DNA of 64,000 bases from Vigna angularis (taxonomy: Eukaryota > Streptophyta > Magnoliopsida > Fabales > Fabaceae), in NCBI RefSeq assembly GCF_016808095.1, contig NC_068970.1:45977630-46041629 (forward strand), in the 5' to 3' direction. Made by a program: the position numbers and the translations under genes. The notes beneath the pieces are model-generated. The model ran no database searches, was not told where the DNA came from, and was given only the letters and a program-made list of their open reading frames with translations. Shown here piece after piece: positions 1 through 10,897 of this stretch; position 1 is the stretch's first letter, and each line of letters starts with the position of its first letter.

Positions 1-1120
1 TCTCAATTGGGTCCTAATTTTATGAAAATTGCTACAATTGGGTCCCTACCGTTAAATTGGACCCAACGGCGTTAGTGTGTGGTTGACGTGGCACGCTGAG
101 TCCCTTTCTTAATTGACGTGGCACCCTGGAGTGAGTGTTTTTAGTTGACGTGGATTAATGATGTGCATTTGACATGGTTATGTAGAGGAATTTAAGATTT
201 TTACTCCTCGTACAAACCCTAGCATTAGAGGGTTTTCTCTCCTTTCCTGTTTTATAAAGAGGCTTGACAAAATAGGGAGGCACCATTCTCCTTCCCCTTT
301 TGGTTCTGGTTAAGGTCTGTAGAGAACCAATTTCTTCTCCCCTCTTTCAGGTTTTGTTTCGCATCAGGAGGACGTCAATCTTCTCTTCTTTTTTGGTTCT
401 GGCGCGGTCTTTGCAAGGAAGGAGATGATGGGTCAGATAGGCGCGATGTTTCTGCGACATCTGGGTTCGCTCTCCGGTAGCGAAAGTCTCTGTTAGTTGG
501 CATTCTCGTGGCCGCACATGGCACTACATTAGGGTTTCGTTTTAGGGATTTTGGGGTTTCTGATTTTGGGTTGAGTCTAAAGAAGAAGACCTGCGTTTTG
601 TTCTTGTAATCAAAAGGAAATAAATTGTAAGAAAAAGAATATTTTTTTACTTCACTAACAGAGATATTTTAGCAAATCACATCATAGTTTTTAAGCACCG
701 AAAAAATAAAGAAACTGGGAACAAAATTAGACAACTTGTGTAAAGTTGAAGCAGCAATGAACAATCGTTGGCTTGGATTGAAAAGGATGGTGATGTACAA
801 GAGTGGAGAAGAAAGAAAAGACGGAAAGTGCAAGAATGAAAGAAGGATAAGAGATAAAGATGAGTTTAAGTAGAGAAGAAGCTGTCGGAAGCAGCCATAG
901 CAAGTTGGGTCTTGGGCTCCAAAACCCTCTGGAGAAGCTGCTTCTTTTCCTTGAGTCCTGATAAGTAAGACAATTTTTAAAATGAAAAGTAATAAAAAGG
1001 GATTTATCTGTAACGTGTCAGCCACCCCAATTAAGTAACTGACTCAGCGTGCCACGTCAATCACACACTAACGCCGTTGAGTAACGGTATTTTTACAAAA
1101 TTAGGACCCAATTGAAAAAC
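1..1120. mobile_element. MULE-like non-autonomous DNA transposon with long inverted ends
   Basis: The first 103 bases recur inverted at about 1041-1120. Both ends share CAATTGGGTCCTAATTTT and, further in, a shared block reading through GTTGACGTGGCACGCTGAGTC (GATTGACGTGG on the inverted copy). The left copy has about 40 extra bases between these blocks. Inverted ends near 100 bp around non-transposase DNA are typical of Mutator-like elements. The left tip may lie outside the window, so no target duplication can be checked. The interior (180-1020) is less AT-rich than its surroundings and holds an intron-acceptor-like TTTCAG near 345 and a minus-strand open frame of 118 codons (669-1025) that I do not recognise. 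Captured gene pieces are possible but unproven. Confidence 0.6.
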
Positions 1121-2134
1121 CGAAAAAGAACAAGAAGAAATTGAGATTTTCCTCAAAAATAAGAACCTTCTGAATGATTAAACCTTAAATTTTACTAGAA
1201 AGGTAAAAAACTTGCACCTAAAGGAGACTGCAAATTAAGGAGGTGGTCTAAGAGAGTTTTGTCCAAATACAAGTGTAGGAGCAATCCAGTCTTCCCATTG
1301 AAATAATATCCATATTAGAGCTTGTTTTAAAGAAAAGGAATTGTAGAGTGAGAAAATTAAGATTTAAGAAAAAAATCGTTGCACTTTTTAAAAGAATTGT
1401 ATTTGATTCTTAAATTTTTAAATTGATGAATTCAGTTTCTCTTTTATAAAATGAGATTTTAATCCTAAAATTTATCTACAACTGATTTAAATAAAACATC
1501 TTGTCAAATTAAATTACTTTAAATTAATAATAAATATTTTCATAACGCTTCTAAATTTAAAGGAGAAATTAAATTCATGTCATTAAGATTCTTTTAATTC
1601 ATTTGACTCTGAAAAAGCATAACATTTCGAGAAGACATAATGTGTGAAGAAGATAAGGGAAAAGAAAAGGCCATAAGTTATGAATGGTTAACTAATTTTT
1701 TTGGTTTTGATTAGATTCGGTCAAAACACTCTAGATGAAGAAAATTCAAAAGGCAAACAGTCTCTCTAACATTAAAAGTTCGACTCTCTTTATGTTGTTC
1801 ACTTTTTGTTAAAATTAAAAATTATTTTTAATAATTAACTTTTGTTGTTAATATATCAAATCTTGATATAAAAATTATTAATATAAAATTTTAGTTAGCA
1901 GCAGAACTAAAGGTATTTGTGATGTTTCATTTAAATTTTGTTCTTTTCTCATGTTGCATTTCTAAACATATGTAAAGATAGTTTTGTTATTTGCATCATT
2001 CTAACTAATTTGAATAAGATCGCCATGTCTACGTAAAAGAAATATAATGTTTCTACATAACATGATTTTATACCTGAGTTCAATTATATATTGATGATGA
2101 TAATGATGTAAAAAATAGTATGGTTTAAAATATA
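1121..2134. other. AT-rich intergenic DNA, nothing recognised
   Basis: No convincing coding sequence, inverted ends or LTR were found here. The sequence is strongly AT-rich with many short A/T runs. Confidence 0.6.
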
Positions 2135-2601
2135 CACTAGTACAAAAGCAGCGTATAACGTCACGCGTTCAACGTCCAACCACTGAATAACCAACGTTAA
2201 AAATGAACGGTGACATTTTTGTAAATAAATGCAATTATTAAACGTTGTTTAGAATTGTATTTCGACGTAAAAGGATATAAAACGTCGAATGACTTTTAAA
2301 TTCGATGTCAAAAGCTTAGTGAATTCAATAAAAAAATTTAAGTGGGAGATTAAAAATTCATTCACTTTATCTTAGCGCGCGATATCCTCTTCTCTTCTCA
2401 AAATTTTCTCGAACGAAGTTTGGCGAACATCACATGTAATCTTTCTTTCATTTGATACAAATGCATGTTAATTAATTACTTTATGTATGATTTTTGTTTG
2501 TTTTAACCAATTATTTTCGTGCTCTTGTCCTTCATAGGCGCATTCTGCTTTCTCTCTCTATGACGAAACTTTATTCTGACGAACATATCTTTTGAAGGTT
2601 A

Positions 2602-2636
<35 letters not shown>

Positions 2637-2925
2637 GAAGAACTTATTTGTTGAATTTGTTTTTTGTTTTTCTTGTTGAACTTGTTTGTTGTTGTTGTTT
2701 AGTTGAACTTGTTTGTTGTTGTTGTTTGGTTGAACTTGTTTGTTGTTGGTTATTATTGTTTATTGTTGATACTACACTACACGTTCATAGTTCATGCTTT
2801 ATAAAATACCAAACACTGAAATTTGTTATTTTTTTCTTTTCGTAGAGTTGTAAAAAAGGATCATAATTAATTAAAAAAAATTGATTAACGCCGAATATTG
2901 ATAAAATTCGACGTTAAGTTAACGT
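2135..2925 (+). mobile_element. CACTA-type non-autonomous element, right end lost
   Basis: The element begins CACTAGTACAAAAGCAGCGT after ATA. It matches, in opposite orientation, the complete element at 39852-40647 over nearly its whole length, including the GCGCGCGATA block and the subterminal AACGTC/GACGTT repeats. Similarity stops at about 2925, so the right terminus is deleted or replaced. The 65-codon open frame at 2648-2845 lies in a TTGAACTTGTTTGTTGTTG low-complexity tandem repeat and is not a gene. Confidence 0.8.
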
Positions 2926-3149
2926 AGATCTTGGTATGAAAGACTTAACAATTTTCTTATAGAAAATAAATTTAATCAAGGTAAAGTTGATTTCACTCGG
3001 AGTGTGATTGAGTGCTACTGTTGTTGCTAAGTGAAGTCTATCATCCTTTGTGAAGATTCAAAGGAAGTGTTCATCCCTCATGAAGCATTCAGAAGAAGTG
3101 TTCATCCCTTATGGTCTTTAGGGGAGTGAGTATCATCTCTTAGGATAAC

Positions 3150-5002
3150 TGATAACGGTTGAAAATATCGTTATCTGTGATATAGTTTTGATACTAAATG
3201 CACCTTTTTTAACTTAGAAACTTGCTTTAACTCATGTTTTTGCTTTAGTTTGGTGAATAAGAGAGTTCAGGTTATACTTGATGATTTTATCACTAAATTC
3301 CCTTGATTTTGTAGGCTATTGGAATTATTTGAAAGAAGAGTTAAAGTACCAAATAGTTGGAATGCAGAAAAGTCAACCAGAATGCAAAAAAGTCAACAAA
3401 AGTGCAGAAAAGTCAATCAGAATGCAAAAAAGTAAACCAGAGTGCCAGTTTTCTTCCCGCACCACGCCCGGGTGTCCTTCTAGGGGCGCTGAGCGCCTGT
3501 TTTGACCCGTACGACGCCCGGGCGCCCTTTTAGGGGCGCTGAGCGCTAGTTTCGTGGGCTTGGACCTGTTTTCTGTTATTTTTATGTTTTATTTAAAGAC
3601 TTGGATGTCCTAGGGATTGTATATTTGATGGCTTGAGCACAAAAACACACTTTTCACTCCTTGGGGTTAGATTTTGGGGATGTGACAACTCTCCTCTTCT
3701 CTTTCTAGGGTTTTTCTATCTTTTTCATTCTTTCATTGTTCATCTAGTTTCTCCATGATGATGGGAAACTAAACCTTATTTGTTGTTGGGGAAAGATGTA
3801 ACCTCTTGAACTCTCATGTATTTTGAATTGATTCTTAATTATTTATGCTTCTTTCATTAATTGTTAGGGTAATTCCTCTTTGCGTATTGCTTGCTTTGTT
3901 TAACTCATTCAGTAGCATAATTGAGGATTTGCATGAGTATCGGAAGGTATCTTACAATTCATGTTCTGGAGAATTATTTCCAGAAGCAGTATTGCTCAGG
4001 AATGGGGGTATGAGTTCTGGTTGTCTTAAGCTTCTGATCTTCAGAATTAATTATTAGGAATGCTAGGAATCGTATGAACTAATGATTAAGGATAAACTTT
4101 CTTCGTCGAGGAATCGGGCTTTAAGTATTTTAGATAGTGACATTGAAATTAATGAAGAAGATTAATTCTTATATGCATGAGAGTGATTAGGTGAAATCTA
4201 AACCCCAATAACGTATTCATCTCATATTTTCAACTTCATCCATCCATTCTAGTGTTTAGCCTCAATTGATCAAATTGCATTCATGTTTATTTTTATTGGA
4301 TTTGCATTCAAAACCCCAATAATTGTTCTTCTTAAGTCTCAATTGGTTAAGCAATTACATAATTTTTTAGTGTCGTGAGTCCTTTGGAATACGATACTTG
4401 GTCTTACCTAGAGCTGTCAAAATGGGTCACAACCCGCGGGTCAACCCGACTCACCACGGGTTCGGGTCGGATTGGGTTTGAAAAAATTGTATTTTTTTTA
4501 TGCGGGTCAGATTTCAACCCGGCTCATGCGGGTTGAACCCGTGGTGGGTCGGGTTGGCCCACCAACCCACCTACCTAATTTTATTTTATTAAAATTTAAT
4601 TTTAATTTTATAAAAAAAATATTTATTATTTTTTTTTTCTTGAAAAAATTATTTAAGTTCTTTATTTTCAAAATTAATTAAACACCCATGTTGGGAGTGA
4701 AATTTGGGAGTGAAATTTGTTTAGATTTAAATTATAAAAAGTTTGTAATTATTTTTTATTTTAAAAAAATTGTAATTAAGTGAGATAGTGAGCCAACCCG
4801 TTTACCCACCAACCTGTGGTGGATTGGATCGGGTTCTGATTTTTCAAGCTCGCTAATTAATGAGTCAGGTTGGGTTGACTCACTAAGTGACCAACCAGTA
4901 GTGGGCCGGGCCAGGTCGGGTCGGGTGACCCGTTTTGACAACTCTAGTCTTATCATTTTATATTATTTGATACGATTCAGTACACTTGTCGGAGTCTTAA
5001 CA
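3150..5002 (+). mobile_element. solo LTR with perfect 5-bp target duplication
   Basis: The unit starts TGATAACGGTTGAAAATATC and ends GGAGTCTTAACA. It is flanked on both sides by ATAAC (3145-3149 and 5003-5007), a perfect 5-bp target duplication. No internal retrotransposon region is present, so this is a solo LTR left by recombination between two LTRs. Without the nested hAT MITE it is about 1.3 kb. The first 25 bases form a hairpin (GATAACG / CGTTATC). A GC-rich direct duplication (GCCCGGG plus GGGGCGCTGAGCGC) lies at 3465-3550. The lineage is probably Ty3/gypsy, but no protein domain confirms it. The short ORFs at 3278-3505 and 3845-4057 are incidental. Confidence 0.85.
4409..4946. mobile_element. 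hAT-type MITE nested in the solo LTR
   Basis: The ends are TAGAGCTGTCAAAATGGGTC and the inverse of TAGAGTTGTCAAAACGGGTC. The flanking 8-bp duplication is GTCTTACC (4401-4408) and GTCTTATC (4947-4954), 7 of 8 identical, which is the hAT signature. The arms are rich in GGGTTG/CAACCC and can fold on each other, with an AT-rich centre. It encodes nothing. The ORFs at 4472-4681 and 4756-4956 are shadows of the arms. Confidence 0.88.
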
Positions 5003-5317
5003 ATAACATGAGAGGTGTTTTTAAACCTTAAACTTGTTTTTTTTATTGTAACGATTTATTCGTTTTGTGATAGTGGAATGTTAATCTCTATTTGGGATTA
5101 GCAACCAGACGTAGGATCCTTGTGATTTGAACTAGTATAAAATCATTTGTGCAATTTTCTCTCTTCCCTTACTCTTTATAATTGTTTAAATTTTTCGCTA
5201 AGTAAATTTATTTTGAGAGAAAATTATAAAAGGCATATGTTTGCGATAAGAAACCAATTCACCCCCCTCTGAGTTTATTTCTTCATGCTAATCATTTTGT
5301 TGAACTACTTAGACAGA

Positions 5318-5781
5318 ACTCTCAAAGCCTGATATCAATACATGTATCTAGATGGTAACATGAATGATTGTATGCCTTAAGATTTGTTGATATAAATGGT
5401 ATTTGTGTTAATATATCTATAAATGTTGTATGATTTCTTTTTTGGTACATTAGCTTACCCTCTTTTCTTTTCTTTTTTGTCTGTTTGTTCTCTCTGTTTA
5501 TAATGATCATCTTAATGATATAAATAGATGAAGATGTTCTAGTTTATCTGGTGATGAGTGAAGGAGATGTAGCAGCATAGCTAGGATTTGACGTGTTGTG
5601 TATAATCCTTTTTCTTTGAAAAATTATAGCTTTTGATAGTATGTATACATAATTTTATATGTTCAGTACATATTTTATGGATGACTGTAATGTAGTAGTT
5701 GTATGTTTGTCGCATCTGCTTGTTGATTATCACTTATATAACTTTTATTTAATAGTTTTATACTAATAAATGGAGTATTAC
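5318..5781 (+). mobile_element. gypsy-type LTR fragment (3' part)
   Basis: This segment is closely similar to 32484-32913, sharing GATATCAAT, GATTTGTTGATAT, GGTACATT(A/G)GCTTACC, GATGAAGATGTT and the TTGTTGATTATCA block in the same order. It ends GGAGTATTACA, which resembles the ...GTGTTACA terminus of other LTRs in this window. The 5' part of the LTR is missing. No coding sequence. Confidence 0.6.
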
Positions 5782-5829
5782 AACTTTCACGTTATTAAAA
5801 AAATTAATGTACCGTACGGTCGAACTCCC

Positions 5830-6020
5830 AACGGATCTGGCACCACCAGGTCGACGATCAAGCCGATCAGGCCAACCAAGCCGATCATTAGGCCAACCAC
5901 AAAGCTGACTAGGCCGACCAGACTGACCACAAGATCGACCAAGCCGACCAAGCCAACCAGACCGACCACAAGGCTGACCAGGCCGACCACCAGGCGAACT
6001 AAGCCGACCAACCATGGTCA
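5830..6020 (+). repeat. degenerate CCGACCA-type minisatellite
   Basis: A roughly 10-bp motif (AGGCCGACCA / AGCCGACCAA / CACAAGGCTG) is repeated and degenerate. The repeat keeps several frames open on both strands, giving artefactual PTRPT-rich and VGLVGLV-rich translations. No gene is implied. Confidence 0.8.
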
Positions 6021-6265
6021 GATTATCAATAGTAATGACTCATTATGCCCGTAAGGCAGATTAAGATGTGATTGAGCTATCATTAAACCAAAAAAATGTA
6101 AAGACTGATCACAACTACTATAAATAAAGGTCCTAGGTATGACTTTAGACATCATGCATACAATATGCCTTTTTAGTCATCCGAATTATTACCTACTCAC
6201 TTAAGCATCAGAGTGCCTTTTGTAGGTACCTTCTCACATGTTTTGGATGAGCAGAACAAAATCTA

Positions 6266-6515
6266 GTTGAGCCTCCCAACAGCTTGGCCAGTCTCCTCAA
6301 TAGCATATACAGTCTGCTACAATGCTTGGAAAGTCTTCTATATGTCCTACTTAATTTGCTACAATGCTCGGTCGGTCTCCTACATGTCTTGCCCAGTCTG
6401 CTACAATGACCGGCCAGTCTTCTACACGTCCTACTCAGTTTGTTACAGTGCTTGGTTGATCTTCTATATGTCCTGTCCAGTTTTCTACAATACTCAATGA
6501 ATCTCTTGCGCGTTC
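6266..6515 (+). repeat. 42-bp tandem repeat, about five to six copies
   Basis: Units starting TGCTACAATG and containing TCCTACATGTC are spaced exactly 42 bp apart, with several substitutions between copies. Because 42 is divisible by three, both strands stay open: plus-strand units read like CYNARSVSYMSCPV and minus-strand units like HCSRLGKTCRRPTE. This is most likely a repeat within the Tat LTR rather than a protein. Confidence 0.85.
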
Positions 6516-6904
6516 TACCGTGCTCCTTAATCATCTCCAACTTCGAATTCAGCCTAAGACCCCTGTACCCTCTGAAATAGTTAATTATGTATCATCATTG
6601 TAAACTCGCATTTTTTCTATTCTTTTAAATTAATGTTCGAAATAAGTAATTTAGTTTACATATGAAAATTTAGCCAAGACAATAAGTGAAAATTAAAAAT
6701 TATTTTTATTTATAAGGCTAAGACTGTAATTTTTTTCTTTTTAAATTAAGATTGCTTTGTATTTTAATTTGGTTTTAAGCCATGGTTTTTTTTTCTTTTA
6801 AATTTGAAACCAATTCGATGAAAAACTAAATATGTATAGCTTCTTACTTTAAATCCAATAACTTCCTTTCGGAATTTTCATTTTAGATTTTACAATGCTT
6901 CTAC

Positions 6905-8193
6905 CACTAGTGCAATAAGCACATATCGCCTCGGTCATTTTCACTTATAGACACCGGTTCTAGGACCGGTGTATATTCCAACGAGGTAAAAAGAATGGAT
7001 TTTTTGACTCGGTTCTGAACCGAATCAAAAGATTTCAGATTCTGACTCGGTTCACAGATAACCGAGGCAGTAAAGTTGTTTAATTTTTTTATTCTGAACC
7101 GAGATCAGTGTTGTTACGTTTGTTTGTTCTTTGTATGGTTAAACTTCTTCCTCTTTTCTCCTATTTTCTGCAATTTTTTTCATCCAAACATGAAGAACAG
7201 GAAGCAGAGAGAGCAATTTTTTTCATTCAAACATGAAGAACAGGAAGCACAGAGAGCAAACGGAGATCCAAACACCAAAATCAGATATCCAAACCAAAAT
7301 CAGAGATCCAAACCAAACAAAAAATCAGAGATCCATTATCCACATGCAAAGAAACAGAAACAAAAACCAAAAATCAAAAAACAAAAAACACAATTCCTCC
7401 ATTGCAGCCGCCGTTGCGGGCTCCAGCCGCACCTTCGCGGGCTCTCGCCGCGCCGTCGCGGGCTCTTGCCGCACCGTCGCGAGCTCCCTCGCCGTGCCGC
7501 GCCTTCTAGATCTCTCTCACCTTGCCGCGCCGTCGAGATCTCTCTCGCCTTGTCGCGCAGTCGGAGCTCTCGCCTCGCCGCACCGTCGCGAGCCGTGTCG
7601 CCTGGCCGCACCGTCGCGAGATCTGTCCTCGTCGCACCGTCTCGTGTCGTCACCGTCACCGCCTCGTCTCGTCAGATCTGGTATCGTCTCGCCTCGCCGC
7701 ACCGTCGCCGCACTGTCGCCGCACCGTCGCCGCACTGTCGCCGCACTGGAGAATGGGAGGTGTTGCAAGAGAGGAGGGAGAGGAGGGAGGGGTTGCAGGA
7801 GAGGAGGGAGGGGATGAGGGAAAGTGAAAAGGTGAAATGAAAAGTGGGAAATTGAAAACTGAAAAGGTGAAATGAAAAGTGGGAAATGAAGGGTCTCTGC
7901 CTGAAAACTGAAAAGGTGAACACGTTACGCCTCGATTCTTTTATTAACCGAGGCCGTAACTGGAAAACGTGCATACTTCTGCCTCGGTCCTACATTAACC
8001 CGAAGCAGTATCAGATCTTTATGCCTCGGTCCTTCATTAACCGGTGTCGTAAATTTTTTATGCCTCGGTTGTTTGTATAACCGAAGCATATAACTTCATT
8101 TTAATTTCTAAACTGCCATCGCGTCTTTAATGCTTCGGTTTTTACAAAACCGGGGCATATATCACGAGTTAAAAATGGATTTTTCTACTAGTG
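6905..8193. mobile_element. complete non-autonomous CACTA element with CpG-rich core
   Basis: The element starts CACTAGTGCAATAAGCAC and ends TTTTTCTACTAGTG. It is flanked on both sides by TAC (6902-6904 and 8194-8196), the 3-bp duplication expected for CACTA transposons. Subterminal copies of GCCTCGGT / AACCGAGGC occur in both orientations at 6940-7070 and 7930-8160, as expected for transposase-binding arrays. The centre (7400-7760) is very rich in CpG, with CCGCACCGTCGC units repeated. Open frames of up to 254 codons here (for example 7076-7840) are by-products of this GC-rich repeat, and none shows transposase motifs. Confidence 0.9.
7400..7760. repeat. CpG-rich short tandem repeat (CCGCACCGTCGC family)
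   Basis: This is a dense run of GCCGCACCGTCGCGAG-like units in an otherwise AT-rich region. It lies inside the CACTA element and keeps five overlapping reading frames open, which argues against any one being a gene. Confidence 0.8.
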
Positions 8194-10183
8194 TACGAAA
8201 TTATACACAAACTAAATAATGAGACATTAAAACTACAAATTGATGTTTAAATTTCCTCACATTCCTACAAATCTTGTAAATTGCTTTTGTTTTTCAATGA
8301 GTTTTTCACAATTTTTAAAATTATATTTTTTTTTCAACTAAGACAACGAAGAAATCTAAGAAATTTGATCGAAAATCAGGTTCAACCATTACAATTTTAT
8401 TTCATGAGTTTCTTGATTTAAATATTCTAATAGCAAGGGAGAAAAGACAAATATCTAATATAACACGATATGTTGTGTACAATAAAATTCTCCAAAATAC
8501 CAGGTAATTTAGACACATTTTATTTAGTATTTGACTTGATATTATCTCATATTTTAATTAAAAAAATTATACTTCAATTTTACAATTATTCTTTCTCTCT
8601 CATACTATTAATGCAGAAACACTTTTCATTTTCTCTCAAATAATTCGTCTTCAATTGGCAATTGGTCTTCAAACTCGAGAATGAGCTTTTTCTTTTATAA
8701 AAGTTTACAACTTTAAAGTCGTAATAGCAAGAAGATTTGTTTTCCATGTTTTAAACATCCCAAAAAAATGAAAAAAAAAAAGAAAGTTTTGTTCCCATTT
8801 TACCCCATATACACACATAATTAATTAAATATAAAAAAGAACATACAAATAAAAGTAATTGACTTAACAAGTGACGAGAAAAAGGATAGAGATATACGTC
8901 ATGGTGTATCATACATGGATTAAGAAAGGTAAAGTATAAGTAAAACAATTAATATAAGGCTAAGAGCCTAAATATGTAGAAGGTTATTGGTGATGAATAA
9001 AGAAACTATGAACATATAAATACGTTAAGTATGGAAACCTAATGTTCATCTAAGAAGACTGTTTCAAAAGAAATGAGCAATGAAAGATAATGGGCATGTT
9101 AATTGGATGGAAGGGTTGCTTAAAAGGGACAAGTTATATTTGAGAATGAGTGGAAGAACTTGACATTATTTGCGAATGAAAGGGATAAAAAAACAATGAA
9201 AAAGCTTGAGATTGTTGACTAAAAGTGGTATTTGTGAAGATGTATTTGGTTTTGATGATGGAAGTCATTATCGAAATTGAAGAGAGCAGGTTATTTGTTA
9301 GGTGCATTGAGCACTCATAGAGATAAAGAATCTTATTGGATGTGGACACTCTTGGGATGCCTCCAACTCCCCAAATTAAGGCATAAACAAGTCCCTTTCT
9401 TGGTCCACACATTCTCTTATAGATCGCTTTGCCTATATTATATTGCATTCTTAATTTTTTTTTCATTTTTCCTATGTAATGTAGCTAGGTTTCCATTTGA
9501 AAGAGATGTATCCATGATTTCCTTTCTTCAATTCTATTTCTTGATTCAATTTTTAGTAATCATTTTTGTTCAATTAGTTATTTTGGTGTATGATATTCCT
9601 CAATTCTTAAGAAATTGGATTTAGGTTAAATGTAATATTATAAAATTGATTTTTTAGGTTAGATTTGTAATCATTTATATATATTTTTAAATGATTTTGA
9701 TACTATATTAAAAGTGCACCTTACTTATTCAATTATATAAAATTAATATGTAATATAATATAGGCATGTGTTTGGAAAAAGTAACGAGGGTTCAAATTAA
9801 TGGATAAAGTGAAAAATGAACAAATTAAAAAAAAATAAAAAAATAAAAAGGAAGAAGAAAAATATAGGTCATGTGTTTGGGCAGGGAATGTTGTAACTTT
9901 TTGCTTGTTAGTGTTAGTATATTTACTTGTTTGTCAACATGCCAATAGTGTTAAGTAGTTTGTAGCATATTCCGGTTCTCGTGTTCCCATCACAAAATAA
10001 AAGGAAAAGTAATTAGTTACAAGATTTCAATATAAAAAAGTGTTGTGCATAATGTTTTTACTTAATTAAATTATTAATTTTTCTAAAAGATTTTCCATAA
10101 CTACTTATATAAAAAAAATGTAAAACTAATTATTAAGCTTTCATTGTACTCATATATATATTGGTCGGTACCCTTTATAGCAA

Positions 10184-10207
10184 TTATATATATATATATA
10201 TATATAT
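10184..10207. repeat. (TA)n microsatellite
   Basis: An uninterrupted TA run of about 24 bp. Confidence 0.95.
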
Positions 10208-10840
10208 TTGATTCCTGGCTAAAAAAGGTCCCACTTTGTTAACCCTAAAAATTACTTATTAGAAGTTTTCTTTTGAAAAATAAAATAAAGTTATCCTTTT
10301 CCTTGGATCCGTAAGAGACCAGTAGAATTCTAAGGCTACATGAAATCAGATTATGGCTCATGAAATAATGTTTTCCTGAGAAGGAAATATGACAATTTTG
10401 TAAATGCAGAAAATTTCTTCAATATAAAGATAATATTATCAAAGATGACAGAAACCTAACAACATCTCCAATGGTTTTTTTTTTTTAATTTCCAAAATAG
10501 ATGATTAAAAAAGTACTGACATAAGTAAAATTATGTTTACAAACACAGTTTTACTGTTATAAAGTCCCAAGCACGATCGTATATTTAAGAGTGTAAGTCA
10601 TATATCTAATCCGATTTCAGCAAACGTTAATTAATAAAATACAATCATTAAAATATTATAAAAATAATAATTTTATTCTGAGCATAAATTTATTTAAATA
10701 ATATTGTTAGTATAATATTCCATTTTTAATGTCATACAAACTAATAAAAATTATTTCACTGTCAATAATCAAAAGAAAATATACCACACATTATATAATA
10801 TATCAGTGTAATTATCCAATGATAAAATAATCATGCTGGC

Positions 10841-10843
<3 letters not shown>

Positions 10844-10894
<51 letters not shown>
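10844..10894. repeat. (TA)n microsatellite
   Basis: An uninterrupted TA run of about 51 bp. Confidence 0.95.

Positions 10895-10897
<3 letters not shown>

Larger units (their letters stand above)
2940..5330 (+). mobile_element. old SIRE-like copia LTR remnant, split by a solo LTR
   Basis: The flanks at 2940-3149 and 5003-5330 join into one LTR-like sequence once the solo LTR at 3150-5002 is removed. The right part carries an ACCAGACGTAGGATC motif, a long A/T stretch and AATTCACCCCCCTCTGAG near its end, which resemble SIRE/Maximus-type copia LTR ends of legumes. I saw no internal coding region. The family call rests on memory of such LTRs and is weak. Confidence 0.35.
5808..6590 (+). mobile_element. 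Tat-lineage LTR with two tandem-repeat arrays
   Basis: The start TGTACCGTACGGTC resembles the Tat-type LTR start at 57352 (TGTATCGTATGTCC). A TATA-like CTATAAATAAAGG lies at about 6119, and CTTAAGCATCAGAGTGCC plus TTTTGTAGGTACC, usual near the R/U5 end of Tat LTRs, follow at about 6200. The LTR carries two repeat arrays described separately. No primer-binding site or coding region follows, so it may be solo or truncated. The right boundary is uncertain. Confidence 0.55.

Noticed and set aside
5758..6054. PTRPT-rich and VGLVGLV-rich ORFs
   Set aside because: They are artefacts of a 10-bp minisatellite in an LTR.
7076..7840. Arg/Ser-rich ORFs of up to 254 codons
   Set aside because: Five overlapping frames on both strands are open because of a CpG-rich short repeat inside a CACTA element.
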